Assembly: GCA_964007475.1 (NCBI GenBank)
Contig: OZ023273.1
Location: forward strand, 139,473,308-139,537,307
Length of the DNA: 64,000 nucleotides
Source of the DNA: Hybos culiciformis
Lineage: Eukaryota; Arthropoda; Insecta; Diptera; Hybotidae
Direction of reading: 5' to 3'
Of the stretch, positions 41,167 through 53,693 are shown in pieces (position 1 is the first letter of the stretch; every line of letters begins with the position of its first letter). The notes below the pieces were generated by a model. That model was not told where the DNA came from, searched no databases, and was given only the letters and a program-made list of their open reading frames with translations. Position numbers and translations under genes: made by a program.

Positions 41167-42540
41167 GCTTATGAGTTAAGGGAATTTAGAGAATTAAGTA
41201 CAGCAGCTGATTTTCATTTAACATAATTTTTTTACAATTTTATTAAAATTAAAAACAAAATTTTAATTTTTCTTACCTCTATTTTTCTTCTAAATAATTT
41301 CAATAATTAATTTTTATTTTTGTTTTCAATTATGTCAGTTTTGTCTTTATTTATTTTTATTTTGCAAGAATTCAAATTAAAATTATTAAATTTTTTTTTT
41401 TGTTTTTTTTTTATATAATCCTTTTAAAAATAAAAACAAATCGTTCTTTTTTTTTTTTTTCCTTTTAAATTAATATTCAAATGACGTTTGCGAATAGCGA
41501 CGACTACGACGACGACGACGCAACAAATATAAACAAAAATACACGTCGACAATGAAAAATTGAACAACACGTATTGAGCTCTAAGCATCAACTGAAGTTA
41601 TTTAAAACGCTTTAATTGCAAGGAACCTTTAAAAATATTATCTTTCTTCAATACTACTTTGTAGCTTTAACTCAATTTTAAAACATGAAGTTTACAAAAA
41701 AAAAAAGTTTTATTGTGCGCTTGAAGAAGAAAAAAACATATCTCGAAGGAAGATGAAAATATCTGAGAGAATTACTATGAGAGATATTTTACTTTAACAA
41801 TTCCCCAATATTAAATTACACAAAGAACAGTTATTTAAAAAAAAAGCACACAAAAAGAACCCAACACATGTTCAACTGATCCCCACAATCTGCTTAAAGA
41901 TGTTTGTCTTGTTGTGTACATGTGCGCTAAGCCAAAAAAAAAAAAAAAAAAACGTGAATAATTCCAACCAGCCACAATTTTAAAAACTCGATCAAGTTGA
42001 AAGCGAAAATGAAAAATTATGTAAAAATAAAATATTATGTGGATACACCGGAAAATAAGAATGGGTAAAAAAGGTGATGACAATAAAATTTTAAATAAAA
42101 AAGCTTAATATGGATTATTGTATTTGTGAGAAAATAAAAAAATATATAATGTTAAGAGAATAATTCACCACACTCGTCAATGGAGAAAAACTCTTAAAAA
42201 TTAAATTATACAGCAGAAGTAATCTCATAGATTTTTTTAAACGAGAGTATAAGTTTATGTTCGAAGATGTATATAATCTTAAGTTTATGTATATAAAAAA
42301 ATATGAAAATTAAAACACTAAATGTTAAACTTTTTGAAAATATTATTTTTTTTGCGATTTGACTACTTTATTGAGTTCTACATTATGTAAGCAGTTATAG
42401 AACCGTCGTGTTGTGGTAGTACGGCATGTATTGTCGTTAGTCTTACGGCAGATGCGATTCCAACATGAATTAAGAGTTTGTGTTGTTTCAGCTGGAACTT
42501 TTAGGTGATTGTGCAGCCGAGGTTGTTATTATTATTTAAA
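41167..42540 (-). promoter_or_regulatory. Candidate promoter / 5' leader region on the minus strand
   Basis: Two patches stand out by CpG content: 41480-41600 (including a GAC/CGA run at 41498-41520) and 42390-42530. Between them, on the minus strand, is an initiator-like ATCAGTTGA near 41880, followed by a pyrimidine-rich leader-like sequence. It ends in a good donor (AGAG|GTAAGA, exon end 41277), with a second donor-like site (AATG|GTAAGA) about 110 bp beyond. No protein-coding start is convincing, so if real it would be a non-coding first exon. The orientation would suit the hamlet-like gene. This is inference from motifs. Confidence 0.3.
41498..41520. repeat. GAC/CGA trinucleotide repeat
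   Basis: Imperfect CGA units in a CpG-rich patch, unusual in this AT-rich window. Confidence 0.7.
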
Positions 42541-42596
42541 CTTTGGTTGTAATTATCCTTTCATAGGCAACACCATGAAATACAGTCACAATCCTA

Positions 42597-43013
42597 ATGC
42601 CTTGAGCACAGCTAATGCCGCAAAGCAATTTTTGAAGGAATGTTCCGGAAACCTGTTCACAGCTAATTTTACCTGAAAGCAAAAAAATTAACTGCAAACG
42701 ACTGCTTTTGTTTTTTTTATAATATGATTGTGACAGAAAAATGCAGCAAAACCAAATTTCGATGCAAAAGAAACGCTGTGAAAAAGAAACAAAAAAATTA
42801 TTTTGTGACGTAGTCAATTCTTTCTGGAGCAAAAACAAAATAAATTCAGTTTTATTATGAAATAATTTTAAGAAATTCTTCTTACAAAAAATCAATAAAA
42901 TTAATATCTTTCGTTTTTCATAATTTTTATTTAAAATAAATAAGAAATAACGCAGAAAATCGGTTTTTACGGTAGCTCAAAATTGCTTTGCGGTATTAGC
43001 TGTGCTCAAAGCA
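42597..43013. mobile_element. Inverted-repeat element, about 417 bp
   Basis: The left end (TGCCTTGAGCACAGCTAAT and on through CCGCAAAGCAATTTTTGA) recurs inverted at the right end (TGCTTTGAGCACAGCTAAT, then CCGCAAAGCAATTTTGA), about 40 bp with few mismatches. TA lies close to both outer ends, offset by one base, so a Tc1/mariner-type TA target is possible but not certain. The interior is AT-rich and non-coding. Confidence 0.75.
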
Positions 43014-43395
43014 TAAGTGTTTTCTTGAAGACATTATTTAAAAATGTATTAGTCTTCCGTAACGTACACGAAGTACACTTAATTTTAAATTTATTTTGTT
43101 CCTTATTAACGATTTAGAAGCTAAGCGTCTATAAAAAAAAACGTCTATAAAATTTTTAAACTCTAAATATTAGTCAAAAAATTTTTATTCAATCTTAAAT
43201 ACTTGAATTATTTACTTTTTATCAAAAAATATTAAGAGTACACGCATAAACGAAATTCATATTTTTTCAATTACCTACCATCAGAAATGGGAAATAAATT
43301 ATCATAGCGAAAATCCTCAAAGCTTAAATATGCTTAATAAATTCGTTAAAGAAAACTATACATTATTCTCATAACTTTCAAAAAACCTTAGCTAA

Positions 43396-44013
43396 TAGTC
43401 CAAGAGCTCGCAACGTAAGAAATCACGTGATTTTAGCAAGGCTCATTTTTTAATATAATGTTCCATGCTACGGTGCAGGACGAATAAAGGTAGTCTGGCT
43501 GTCAGACGAAGTTGCGTTTACCCGTGGGAGCAGAACCAAGTAGGTAAAAAAAATGCAAAATTACATGAAAAAAACAGATTGCTTTTAAATGACATAGGTC
43601 TGGCATCCATTTAGCAACGGTATTTCCATCTGGCAAATTGGATGTAGTCTATATAAGATCCAATCTATAACATATAAAAATTTCAACCTTGCTAAAATGA
43701 CGTGAAATTGTTGTTTTTTTTTTGTTATAAATCAAGGTCTGGCACGGTCTTAACAACTCCGAAGCCGTCTGGCAATGATGCATTAACATTTCATATAATA
43801 AGCACAAACAAATGACATAAAAAGAAATCGTGCTATTATCACGTAATTTTGCATTTTTTCTTTGACCTACCTGGATCTGCTTTCACGGGTAAACGCAACG
43901 TCATCTGACAGCCAGACTACCCTTATGGGTCCTGCATCGTAGCATGGAACAATATATTAAAAAATGAGCCTTGCTAAAATCACGTGCCAAAAACGTTGCG
44001 AGCTCTTAGACTA
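43396..44013. mobile_element. Long-terminal-inverted-repeat element, 618 bp
   Basis: The outer ends are TAGTCCAAGAGCTCGCAACG and, inverted, TAGTCTAAGAGCTCGCAACG. Similarity continues inward for about 175 bp on each side, nearly 90% by eye, including CACGTGATTTTAGCAAGG and GCGTTTACCCGTG. The trinucleotide TAA flanks both ends (43393-43395, 44014-44016), consistent with a TWA-type 3-bp target as in PIF/Harbinger, though the termini do not settle the family. The word GTCTGGC recurs through the arms and interior, as do TTGCTAAAAT-(C/G)ACGTG copies. No coding capacity. Confidence 0.87.
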
Positions 44014-47000
44014 TAAGAACGTCCTTCATTGTCGTTATGAAAATGTTCACTGTAATTGAACCATAAAATAGAAAGTTTTAATTAAAAATTCTTAATTGGA
44101 CCACAAAACCGTAAGCTATGTTAATTAGAAAAATTTAACAATCTTCTTTATTAACGCTATTATCCCTTTATAATAAAAAATAAACTATTTATATGTTTTT
44201 ATTATCGGATGAAATAAAATCTTTATTCCAGTCATTTACATATTTCTTTGATCTATTTGAAAAAAATAAAAAATACATAACAACCAGAAAACCAATAATA
44301 TTTTTTAAATTTAACGTAATTAATTGTTGAAGCATACATCATATATCCTAAGGTTAAAAATAAATAAATTGCTTCACGCTTCTAGAGTACAAAAACAAAA
44401 ACATTTTCGTCTTACTTTATATAACATTATTTATATGATATTCTTACATAAATTTAACATAACGAATAAAAAAAAATATTTTTCAAATTTAATTCAATTA
44501 AATTAAACATGATCTGCTAATCCTTTTGAATTAATAATTTTATTACGGCATTTGAATAGTTCTGCTAAATGAAGTTTAGTTTTGAATCAAAATAAATAAT
44601 GTTACATTTTATACCCACATTCGAGATTTCATCTTAAATTTCAATTTTTTTAAAGGCTTTATTAATGTAATAAACTCTTAAAATGATTACTGAAATTGAA
44701 GAAACTTGCATCATTTTAATGTTTTACGCTCTATGCTTTATATTCATTTTATTTTTATATTCAAAAATATTTATTTTTAATTTCAACAAAAAAAATCATA
44801 AAAACTATGAATTAATCAAAACTAAAATGTTTAAACCTATTTAAATCCAAGAGATGTAAAATTCTCTTTTTATATGCTATTTTATGTGAAACCAAAAAAT
44901 GGTGAAATTTAAATTTTTAGGCTTAAAATAAATTGATAATAAAAAGAGCAAAATACAGCCTTTTACTTTTAATAATATCGAGCAAATGTCAATTTTCTTC
45001 AGAGCGGCTCATCATTATTATATTTCAACAATCAGAATCCAGGAACAAAAATTTCTTATTACTTTTATGAGATTTCATTCAATTTTAACGATTTTTAACA
45101 TCTAAATCCCATTTTTATAAAATAGGTTTAATGTTTTTAAACAATAATTTTTAGTTTTTAATTCCAGATGCACAAAGAAATAAAACCATGAACTTGTTAT
45201 AATATAATTTTATTAATCATAAACATCTATTACTATAATACATTATATACTTATAAATTGATTGTTCTATACTTAGCACTCTGTTGTTAAAAAAAATACT
45301 TTCTTAAGGAAAGTTGTTTCATAAAATCAGTTAACATCATATCAACTGAAATATTTATATAATCTATTCTGACATTCGATGTTTTTTTTTTTTTTTTTAT
45401 AAATAAATATATATATTAATTAAAAATTTTATTGAGGAACCAAGCTAATTTATTTATATCATTCAAGAGAAATAATTTTATATACATTAAAAATGAATCA
45501 TTTCTAAAGGCTCATTCAAACTCAACTCAATTACTTTAATTAAAATATTTTATTTTGATTAATTTTTATCATTTCTAAATTGGTTTATTCCTTTAGAAGA
45601 GAAAGTCAAGATAAATTTGAATATCTTAATCTTGTTTTTTTTTTTTTTGCTTAAACCTAATCCATAAATGTAAAAGATTCAATTAGATTTGCATATGCAG
45701 AGAAAGAAAAAAAATAACTCCAGACAAAATGTGAAAAATAGAAAAAAAAGTATATTAAAAATCTAACAAATTATTTATAACTATTCCATAGTCTGTGAAT
45801 ATTTTTTTTAACCTTCATCTTACGTAGCTTAATAGTAGGTACCTATCTTTAATAAACTTTATTATTATAAAAAAGAAAAACAAAAACAAAATAATAGTAC
45901 AGAAATAATCTTCTTCGAGAAATCTTTTGCAAATTGCAAATAAAAAATATATTATAATGCCAAATCAATTTAAAATCAGTACTGAAATAATACAAATAAG
46001 CTAATCTTCCTTTTTTAGCAAAAAAAAAATTATTTAACTAAAATTCATAATGATAAAATGTTTCAAAAGCCATAAACAAAATTTTTAGTGCCTCATTTTG
46101 TTAATAGACAAATAAATTTTAAGTGCCTAATTTTGTTAATAGAAAAAAATCATCAGGGAAAAAACAAAATAAAGACATTGAGTGTGCAAGCCATTTAGTT
46201 CAATTTTAATATTTTCAAAGGAGGGAAAAACTTAATTTTTTAAAAGATTTTTGATCCTTTCATTATCAGTAAAAAACGTTGATACTAATTAAACTAATTA
46301 AGCTTAAGTTTTCCTAAATTTGAATAAGAATATTCTTCTTGTTTATTCTGTATAAAATATTCACAATGATTATTACTTTCACAAGCGTAAATACAAATGT
46401 ATCGATTCAATTAACTTAAAGAGAAAAGAAAAAATTATATACAAAACTAACTAAAAAATGAAATAATAATATAATAAATAATGTACAAATTAATTTGAAT
46501 TATTTGAAAAATGTGAAATTGAGTTCTAACAGAAGGACTGTTGAACTATATATTTGAAGCAGAAATTAAAATCTGTAATAAACTCTGAATAGGTAGACAA
46601 GTGGTCCATTTTAATCATAGTTAGTTCTAGAAAATTTAATATTATCGGAATATAAAAATAAGTTGGGCATTAAACAGCTTCTTGTTAGTTATCTTGCCTT
46701 CGAGTATATTTTATCTTGCCTTCGATAACTTTATAAATAAAACTAACCGACAAATAAGCTCTTCTACTCTCTACACTCTGTCAGAATACGGAGGTAAATT
46801 AAAAATATCCTGCCAATTGAATCAAAATTTTCGATAAGTTGGAATAAAATATTTTTGTTTGAACAATGAACTTAATTATTAGAAATATGAAGAATTAAGA
46901 GCCTAAATGTCTATGAAACGATTTTGAAATGTATTAATATTAAACAATGTCATATTATTTAAACCACCTTCGCATTGGAATTTACATTATTTATTCATTG

Positions 47001-50000
47001 AAAAATTAACATTTATTCATAGATCTTCTGGAATGTAAAAAAAAAATAAAAAAAATAGATATGTCATTAGATTTAAAAATGATTTCTTTTTACAATTTCC
47101 CATTTTTTTTTTTTCATCACCAAATAAAACTTGGTGGAAAAGAAAATTTTTCTTTTCACCGGCAAGTGAACGTTTTTTTTTTTCATTTCGAGAAACGTCA
47201 ATTTAAATTGTAACTGTTTTTGTTTAATTTTTTTTTATTTTTAATATTTTTTTTTAATGTTTTCCAAAGTAAAGAGCTTCAATGAAAGGACCGGAAACGT
47301 TGTGATTGTTTTGTCAACATAACATTTTAAAGATTTGATTAGAAAAAAAAATTATGTTTTCATGGATAAATCACTGCCAATCTTAAACGTTATTAAGATT
47401 AAGTCAAGACCGCGTTATTTTAATTTTTTTTTTATTATTTTTCATTTAATGAACCTATATAGCTTCGTACTAAAATATCCAATATATATATATATAAAAC
47501 GAATCTATTAATTCGGCTTAACTTTATGAATTTTAATTCCAAGAAGTTTTTTATAAAGATAATTTTACTGTATGAGTAGGTATGTTCTTTAAGGTTTGTG
47601 AAATCATATTATAATAATATAAACTTTATTGTATCAGGGTTCGGGACTCCAATAAAGTGATTTGAGTATCTTGTGTAACATATCTTATTCAAAAAGTGTG
47701 GAACTTAAGGAGAATGAATATAGTATTAGCATTAAAAAAGTTCGATATAATGCAGTTTTTTGCTAAAAATAAACTTTTTGTTGTATATTCGAGTTAAAAG
47801 ATTTTCTGTGATAAAATAATTCAAATTCACGAATTCAAAAATATTTAAAATTCGCATCACTTAATTTCAAATAATGCTTGTAAAATTCAATATGCGTTAA
47901 CAAAAGTAATAAAATATATGCACATAAAATTTACTTCAATAATAACATAAATTTAAGATCTTAAACTATTTATTTAGGGATGTAAACATTTAAAATAATA
48001 CAGCAGCTGAATCATTCTGTCTAAATATAAAGTAATTATTTTGAAAAAATATTTAAAATTCCTCGTCCACTTTAATTTGGATATATTTTTAGTTCTTGAT
48101 TATCGTCAATGTGAAATTTTCCTTTAAATATTCTTAAACATTATTGATTATTATAAATCTATCTCTTAAAATTTTATAAATAATTTTGGGACCTTTTAGT
48201 AACAGACCGGGTGAAAAATGTTACTACATACTTAAAGCTCATTCTTCAATGTCCAATCAAATAAATCTTTTTTCTCATTTATTATTCGATTAAATAATGA
48301 AAATTTAAGCATATCCCTGAATAATGAATTTATGTGCAATGCTGATTTATATTTTATTTGAAAATAATTTGAAATAAAGATGAACAACTGAAATGGAATG
48401 CGTTTTTTATATATAAAGAAAGTTTTTTTTTTGATCACTGTTGAATTAATCAAGATAATATACCTGCAAAATTTAAAAATAAAAACTTCTTCAATGCAAT
48501 AATCATAATTTTGCTTGAAGTACAAATAATAATAAAAAACAAACTACAAATACAATTTCTGTAAAAAAAACTGTAAATTAGAAAATAAAATATATATCTG
48601 AAAACTTGATTTAGCGGAAACAGCTGAATTAATTTACATTCGAATTTTAAAATGCAATGAGAAATAAAAAATTATATTTTATTTTTATTTTAACAAATTG
48701 CACATATGAATCGAATATTAGGTACATAAGTACATATATGTTCATAACCTAGAAAATTACACCATTTTTAATTTTCACATTATGTTTATAATGTTTTAAA
48801 ATAAATTTTTAAACACTTATGTTGCCAAATTTGAACACAACAAAATATATATATTTCAATTAATTTTTAACTTCATCTAAATTTTGGTCAATCTTTACAC
48901 AGGGCAGGCCTGACATGAAAGGCTAGATTTGTACTTCTCGAAGTTAATGTTTCCAATGTCTGAAATAACTGAAACAACTTTCTAACTTTGAAAACAGCCT
49001 ACATATCCGAAACCTGATGATGACTAAACCTGATGGAACATTTGTGGTGCAGGAAAAAAGTTGTACACTATGCGTATAACGACATTCGAGTATATTTTAA
49101 TGACAATCAATATGATTAGTGAAAGTGAACCATTATAAAGTTTTCTATTATGAATAAAAGACATAGTCAACTTTATAATGCCAGTCAATTAATATGAAAA
49201 GCGAAATCAAAAACTAATTTACATTTTCTGCCCACTGATATGTTTCAACATTAACGTATCCAAACATATAAATAAATAAAAGTATATATGATAATGTATA
49301 ATTGTATATATCCAACATATACTACAACTTTTCTATTTTTTTTAGACTACTAGAGTACTACACTATCATAAAAATAATATTCCAAACATTTTTTAAATAA
49401 ATCTTCACAATTTGATAAGAGAAATAACACGAAACGAAATGAATTTAACAAGTAGTTATTTAATTTCTCTAAGCATCATATATTGTTTTTATTTTTATTT
49501 TTCCTCTTTTACTATAATAGTTTTGTTTTTTTTTTTTTCATTATCTTTTAAAAACTATACATATAATCAAATAATCCATTTTAACTTATTTCACTTAAAA
49601 ATGTTAAATTATTGCTAAAAGTAGTAGCCATTTACCTTTAAACAGCTTCTTTAACATCACTATCGTAATACTTTTTATTGTGCCCAAACAGAATAATTTT
49701 GTGACATTTACAAATCCAAGACAATTTATAAGATTTCAAGTTTGTCTTAATGAAAAATAAAGAATGAAAAAATGATTTTATACTGCTTACATCAAATAGT
49801 ATAATAATAGAATATATACATATATATATGAGAATAAATATTCACAGAAAAAATTTAATTATTTTCAAAATTTTTCTGCTGGAGAAAATGCTAAATTATC
49901 CTTATGGTAAAATAAAATCTCTTTATTTTCTCTTAAATAGAGGCACAAGTTTAAAAAAGCTAAAAAGCATCTCAATAAGTAGTCTTCGTGAAATAAAATT

Positions 50001-53000
50001 CTATTAGAACACACACCCTCTCTAAACTATTCACAAATCTACATTCCCTAATATTGATTCCTTTTCGTTCAAAAATACAATTAAGGGGTTGAGGTAGACT
50101 TGAAACTACGGGTTTATGTATTTCGTTGAATAGAAAATCAAAGACTACAAAAAAAATCCAAAACAGAAGGTTGCTCTTCTTCAAGTTAAAAAATTCTATT
50201 AAAAAAAAAAAATCTTAAATATGTATGTATACATAATTTCCTAGTAGAAACATGAAAATAATTCGTTTAATATCGCGCTAAGATCTTAATCGATTTGAAT
50301 TGAAAGAAAAAAATATATATACATAATAAGAGAATAATGTAAGGCGTGCGCTCGAATATTAAAATTTCTATTGAAAAAATTATCCCAGAAGGAAAAATAT
50401 ATTAATATTGTTAAAGAACAACAGTAGAAGTCGTCAACATTATTTAAAATAAAAATAAATTAATAGCCAGAACTATGAATGATTAAATTTTATTCTAAAA
50501 CTTAATTGAAAAAAAAATGACACCAAATTCTTGAAGGAAACTAACAGGAGTGCTAGCGACTTAAAAACATTTGTTCATCTTTAGAACACAACCAGATTGT
50601 TTTGGTTCAGATCATTATTTCAATATAATTTTGTAAAAACTTTTGTAAAACTCTATGAATGGAACGCAAAATGTTGATTACTTTTTCCAATTACTGTGAA
50701 ATTAAATCGAAATCATAATAAACTCCACAGATATTTTTTTGAAAACTTGATCAACTAACACCATAAAGACATTATGAATGAAAGCAAAACTGTATAGGGT
50801 CAATGAGTATATACCATTTTCTTTATAATATCAAGATGAAAATTAAGAAACCTATATATATTTAACATTTTTCGAGTAGGTGGTTATAGCGCAGTTTATC
50901 TTTTAAATATAATCCTTCTGGAATTACAATATTAAAGTAGTTTATTAAAATTTTGTCCAGAGGCGAATATAATAATTGCATTTTGAGGAAGTTCAATATT
51001 ATGGAATTTTTTTTTTTTAATTGAAAAATAATAATTTTTCCTTTTTTTTTTTAGATTAAAAAAAAATTAAAGAATTTAGTTGACTTTGAATTGTGATTCC
51101 AGCGATCACGATTCTATTTTGTTTCTGTTTTTGATATAACTTAGATTTTAGAGTTTAATTAAAGTAATAATAATTGAAGAATAATGAAGAAGTTATATAA
51201 AAAATCCAGCTATATTTCTAATTAATTGATTTTAAAACAATGTTTTCGAAGGAAACATTGATTCCATTAAATGATCTTAAATTTTGTTTCTGGTAAATTT
51301 ACAAGGAAGCATAACTATAATTTTGTGCAACAAAAAACACAACTAGTAGTCTTCATATCAGATGGTAGAAAATTTCATATACGTGAATAACATTACAACA
51401 TATAAAAACAATTTTTTTTTGTTTTTTTTTTTCGTTTTATTTCATATACATGTAGTGATCTTCATCAAATTGTAATTGCTTCAATACACCTGATTATTAT
51501 CCTCTCGTACATAAAATATATGCAATTTTCAATTTATAATTTTTGAATGCAGAAAAAACCTACTCAAATTTTATTATTATTATTTTTTAGTTTTTTCTTT
51601 CAATATTTTTTTTTTTTTGACTTGCAGTAATGATTATTATGGTTTTTGATTAAATTTCTTTATCGTGATGTTTTATTGAAGCACATTTAAATAAGCTTTA
51701 ACACTTAAACATGAAAATTATTGCTAACCAATTTTCTAATTTCGAAGAATTGTTAATTTTTTTATTTTTTACAATAAAGTATATTTGAAAATTGAATGTC
51801 AAAAAATTCTTTAAAATAATTTTTTGTAAATTATTCAGTAATATGTTAATATGTAAAATATGATCTAGTTATATAGTTTGAATTATTTTAAATAAAATTT
51901 TAATTTTTTTCTTAAAACCCAACGAAAAATTTATTTTAAGTCACCAACAGTAAATTACCTAAAATATACATATATTTTGAATGTTGTCATCATATACTTT
52001 GAAATCTGTCATCTGATATGATGAAAGTTGTTATTTCTTCCGTAAAACCAATACCTTTCTTTCTTAAATTAGCCAATTTCGTTATTTAAATTTCAAATGA
52101 AAAAATTCTATATATCAAAATCATGTATGTATACTTTTTATAAGTAGACAGACTCACACAAACTTTAGTTCCAAAATTAAGTCTCTGAAAATTATGTGTA
52201 CTTTAAAAATCAATTACAAGAAGATAGGTGAAATATCAAAAAAAAACTGTATTTTGAAATAGAGTCTTTTCATCAACTAAATAAATATTCATTTGAAACA
52301 AATTTATTAAGAATAATGTTTATTTTCCATTTATCTTATGGTCTTATATACCTGCAATTATTATTATGAAAATTATTTATTGTGGATGTAATTATTACAA
52401 TTACATTCATTTATGAATTCGCTTTAATAATAATTCATGTTTTTTTATATACATATATATATGCATATAAAAATTTAATTAAAATTCATCTTTATTCTCA
52501 TCACGTTTTTTATTTTATTTATTTTGAATTTTAATTGAATAAACTTTACAAGTATAATTTCATTGGTTAAATTTTTATTTTAAATTTAAACAAAAACATA
52601 AAATAACATTGTAATTTTCCCACTTTAACATCAATTTTTTTTTTTAATAAGATTTATGTTTATTTTATGCTATTTAATGTATAGTTGACAATAATAATTT
52701 TATTGTTAAACAAAAATACATAAAAAAAAAAAATTGTTTTCAAATTATTTATTAAAAGTAATAAATCAAATAATTTAAATTTAAAATTAGGATGGATTTT
52801 AGAAAAAAAAAACTTATATTTGCAGTGTAGGTATTTGTCTCTATAATTTTCAATAACAAACAAGTTGAACTATAAAATAAATATTATGGATCTGAAGGAT
52901 ACTTTGAACTATATTTTACATAACAAAACTGTACTAAGCGTGATTAAGGCGTTAGAAGAAAAATTCAAACTACATATACTATTCTAGTTTCTTACATTTT

Positions 53001-53014
53001 TAACATAAACAACT
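44014..53014. other. AT-rich non-coding DNA
   Basis: No recognised gene. Contents noted: an imperfect duplication of GTGCCT(C/A)ATTTTGTTAATAGA (46089-46143), a palindromic cluster with two ATCTTGCCTTCGA copies (about 46683-46745), an inverted-repeat-prone stretch near 47120-47180, and a less AT-rich patch at 48900-49090 that has no open frame of interest. Otherwise poly(A)/poly(T) DNA. Confidence 0.5.
46683..46745. repeat. Small palindrome containing duplicated ATCTTGCCTTCGA
   Basis: GTTAGTTATC on the left pairs with the GATAAC and AACTAAC pieces on the right. Two direct copies of ATCTTGCCTTCGA lie inside. It may be a tiny decayed foldback repeat. Confidence 0.5.
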
Positions 53015-53023
53015 CTTTGAAAT
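53015..53023. repeat. 9-bp target-site duplication, left copy (CTTTGAAAT)
   Basis: An identical 9-mer lies at 53694-53702 on the far side of the foldback element. Confidence 0.88.
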
Positions 53024-53693
53024 GGCGCAGTGAAATAAGGCCGCGGGAAATAAGGCCGCGATAGGTTTTTTGTTGCGGTCTTATTTCATTTTGAAAAATG
53101 AAATAAGGCCGCCAAAAAATCCTCGCGGTCTTATTTCATTTTTCAAAATGAAATAAGACCGCATAAAATTCCTCGCGGCCTTATTTCGTTTTGAAAAATG
53201 AAATAAGACCGCGACAAAAAAAAAAATTAATCGGAGGGCTAATTTCATTTTGAAAAATGAAATAAGGCCGCGAGGATTTTTTCGCGGCCTTATTTCATTT
53301 TGAAAAACGAAATAAGGCCGCGTAATCTTGTAAGGTGAGCACACAGGGCAGGGGGCAGCAGGGCGGCGGGCGGGCGGTTGGTCAGTGGGATTTGCGGCTC
53401 ACAAGATTACGCGGCCTTATTTCGTTTATAAAAATGAAATTAGCCCTCCGAATAATTTTTTTTTTTTGTCGCGGCCTTATTTCATTTTTCAAAACGAAAT
53501 AAGGCCGCGAGGAATTTTTTGCGATCTTATTTCATTTTTCAAAATGAAATAAGACCGCGAGGATTTTTTCGCGGCCTTATTTCATTTTGAAAAACGAAAT
53601 AAGGCCGCGAAAAAATCTTCGCGGCCTTATTTCATTTTTCAAAATGAAATAAGACCGCAACAAAAAAACGTCGCGGCCTTATTTCCATCCCCC
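53024..53693. mobile_element. Foldback element built of ten palindromic modules, 670 bp
   Basis: Ten modules of about 38 bp, each itself a palindrome of the form GCGGYCTTATTTCATTTT paired with AAAATGAAATAAGRCCGC. Five lie on each side of a unique GC-rich core (about 53332-53402), and the two halves are inverted copies of each other. Spacers carry words such as CCTCGCGG and GACAAAAAAAA. A perfect 9-bp repeat CTTTGAAAT (53015-53023, 53694-53702) flanks the whole. Long inverted repeats made of tandem subrepeats plus 9-bp duplications are the hallmarks of Drosophila FB elements (MULE-related). The relation is inferred from architecture, not sequence. It has no transposase and is strikingly GC-rich for this locus. 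Confidence 0.9.
53332..53402. other. GC-rich core of the foldback element with G-quadruplex potential
   Basis: The core is bounded by inverted GTGAGC/GCTCAC and TAATCTTGT/ACAAGATTA arms. On the plus strand, five runs of three or more G lie within 29 bases (53346-53348, 53351-53355, 53361-53363, 53368-53370, 53372-53374), spaced by 1-5 bases. This satisfies the standard G-quadruplex pattern. No open reading frame of note. Confidence 0.8.

Noticed and set aside
42536..42895. 119-codon minus-strand open frame
   Set aside because: Runs through the left inverted repeat of a transposable element and into poly(A) DNA; it is not a gene.
53081..53344. 87-codon minus-strand open frame rich in KTRPYFVFQNEIRP-like repeats
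   Set aside because: A translation artefact of the palindromic modules of the foldback element.
53024..53693. CRISPR-like repeat array
   Set aside because: Modules are palindromes in both orientations with non-unique spacers, bounded by a target duplication, in eukaryotic DNA.
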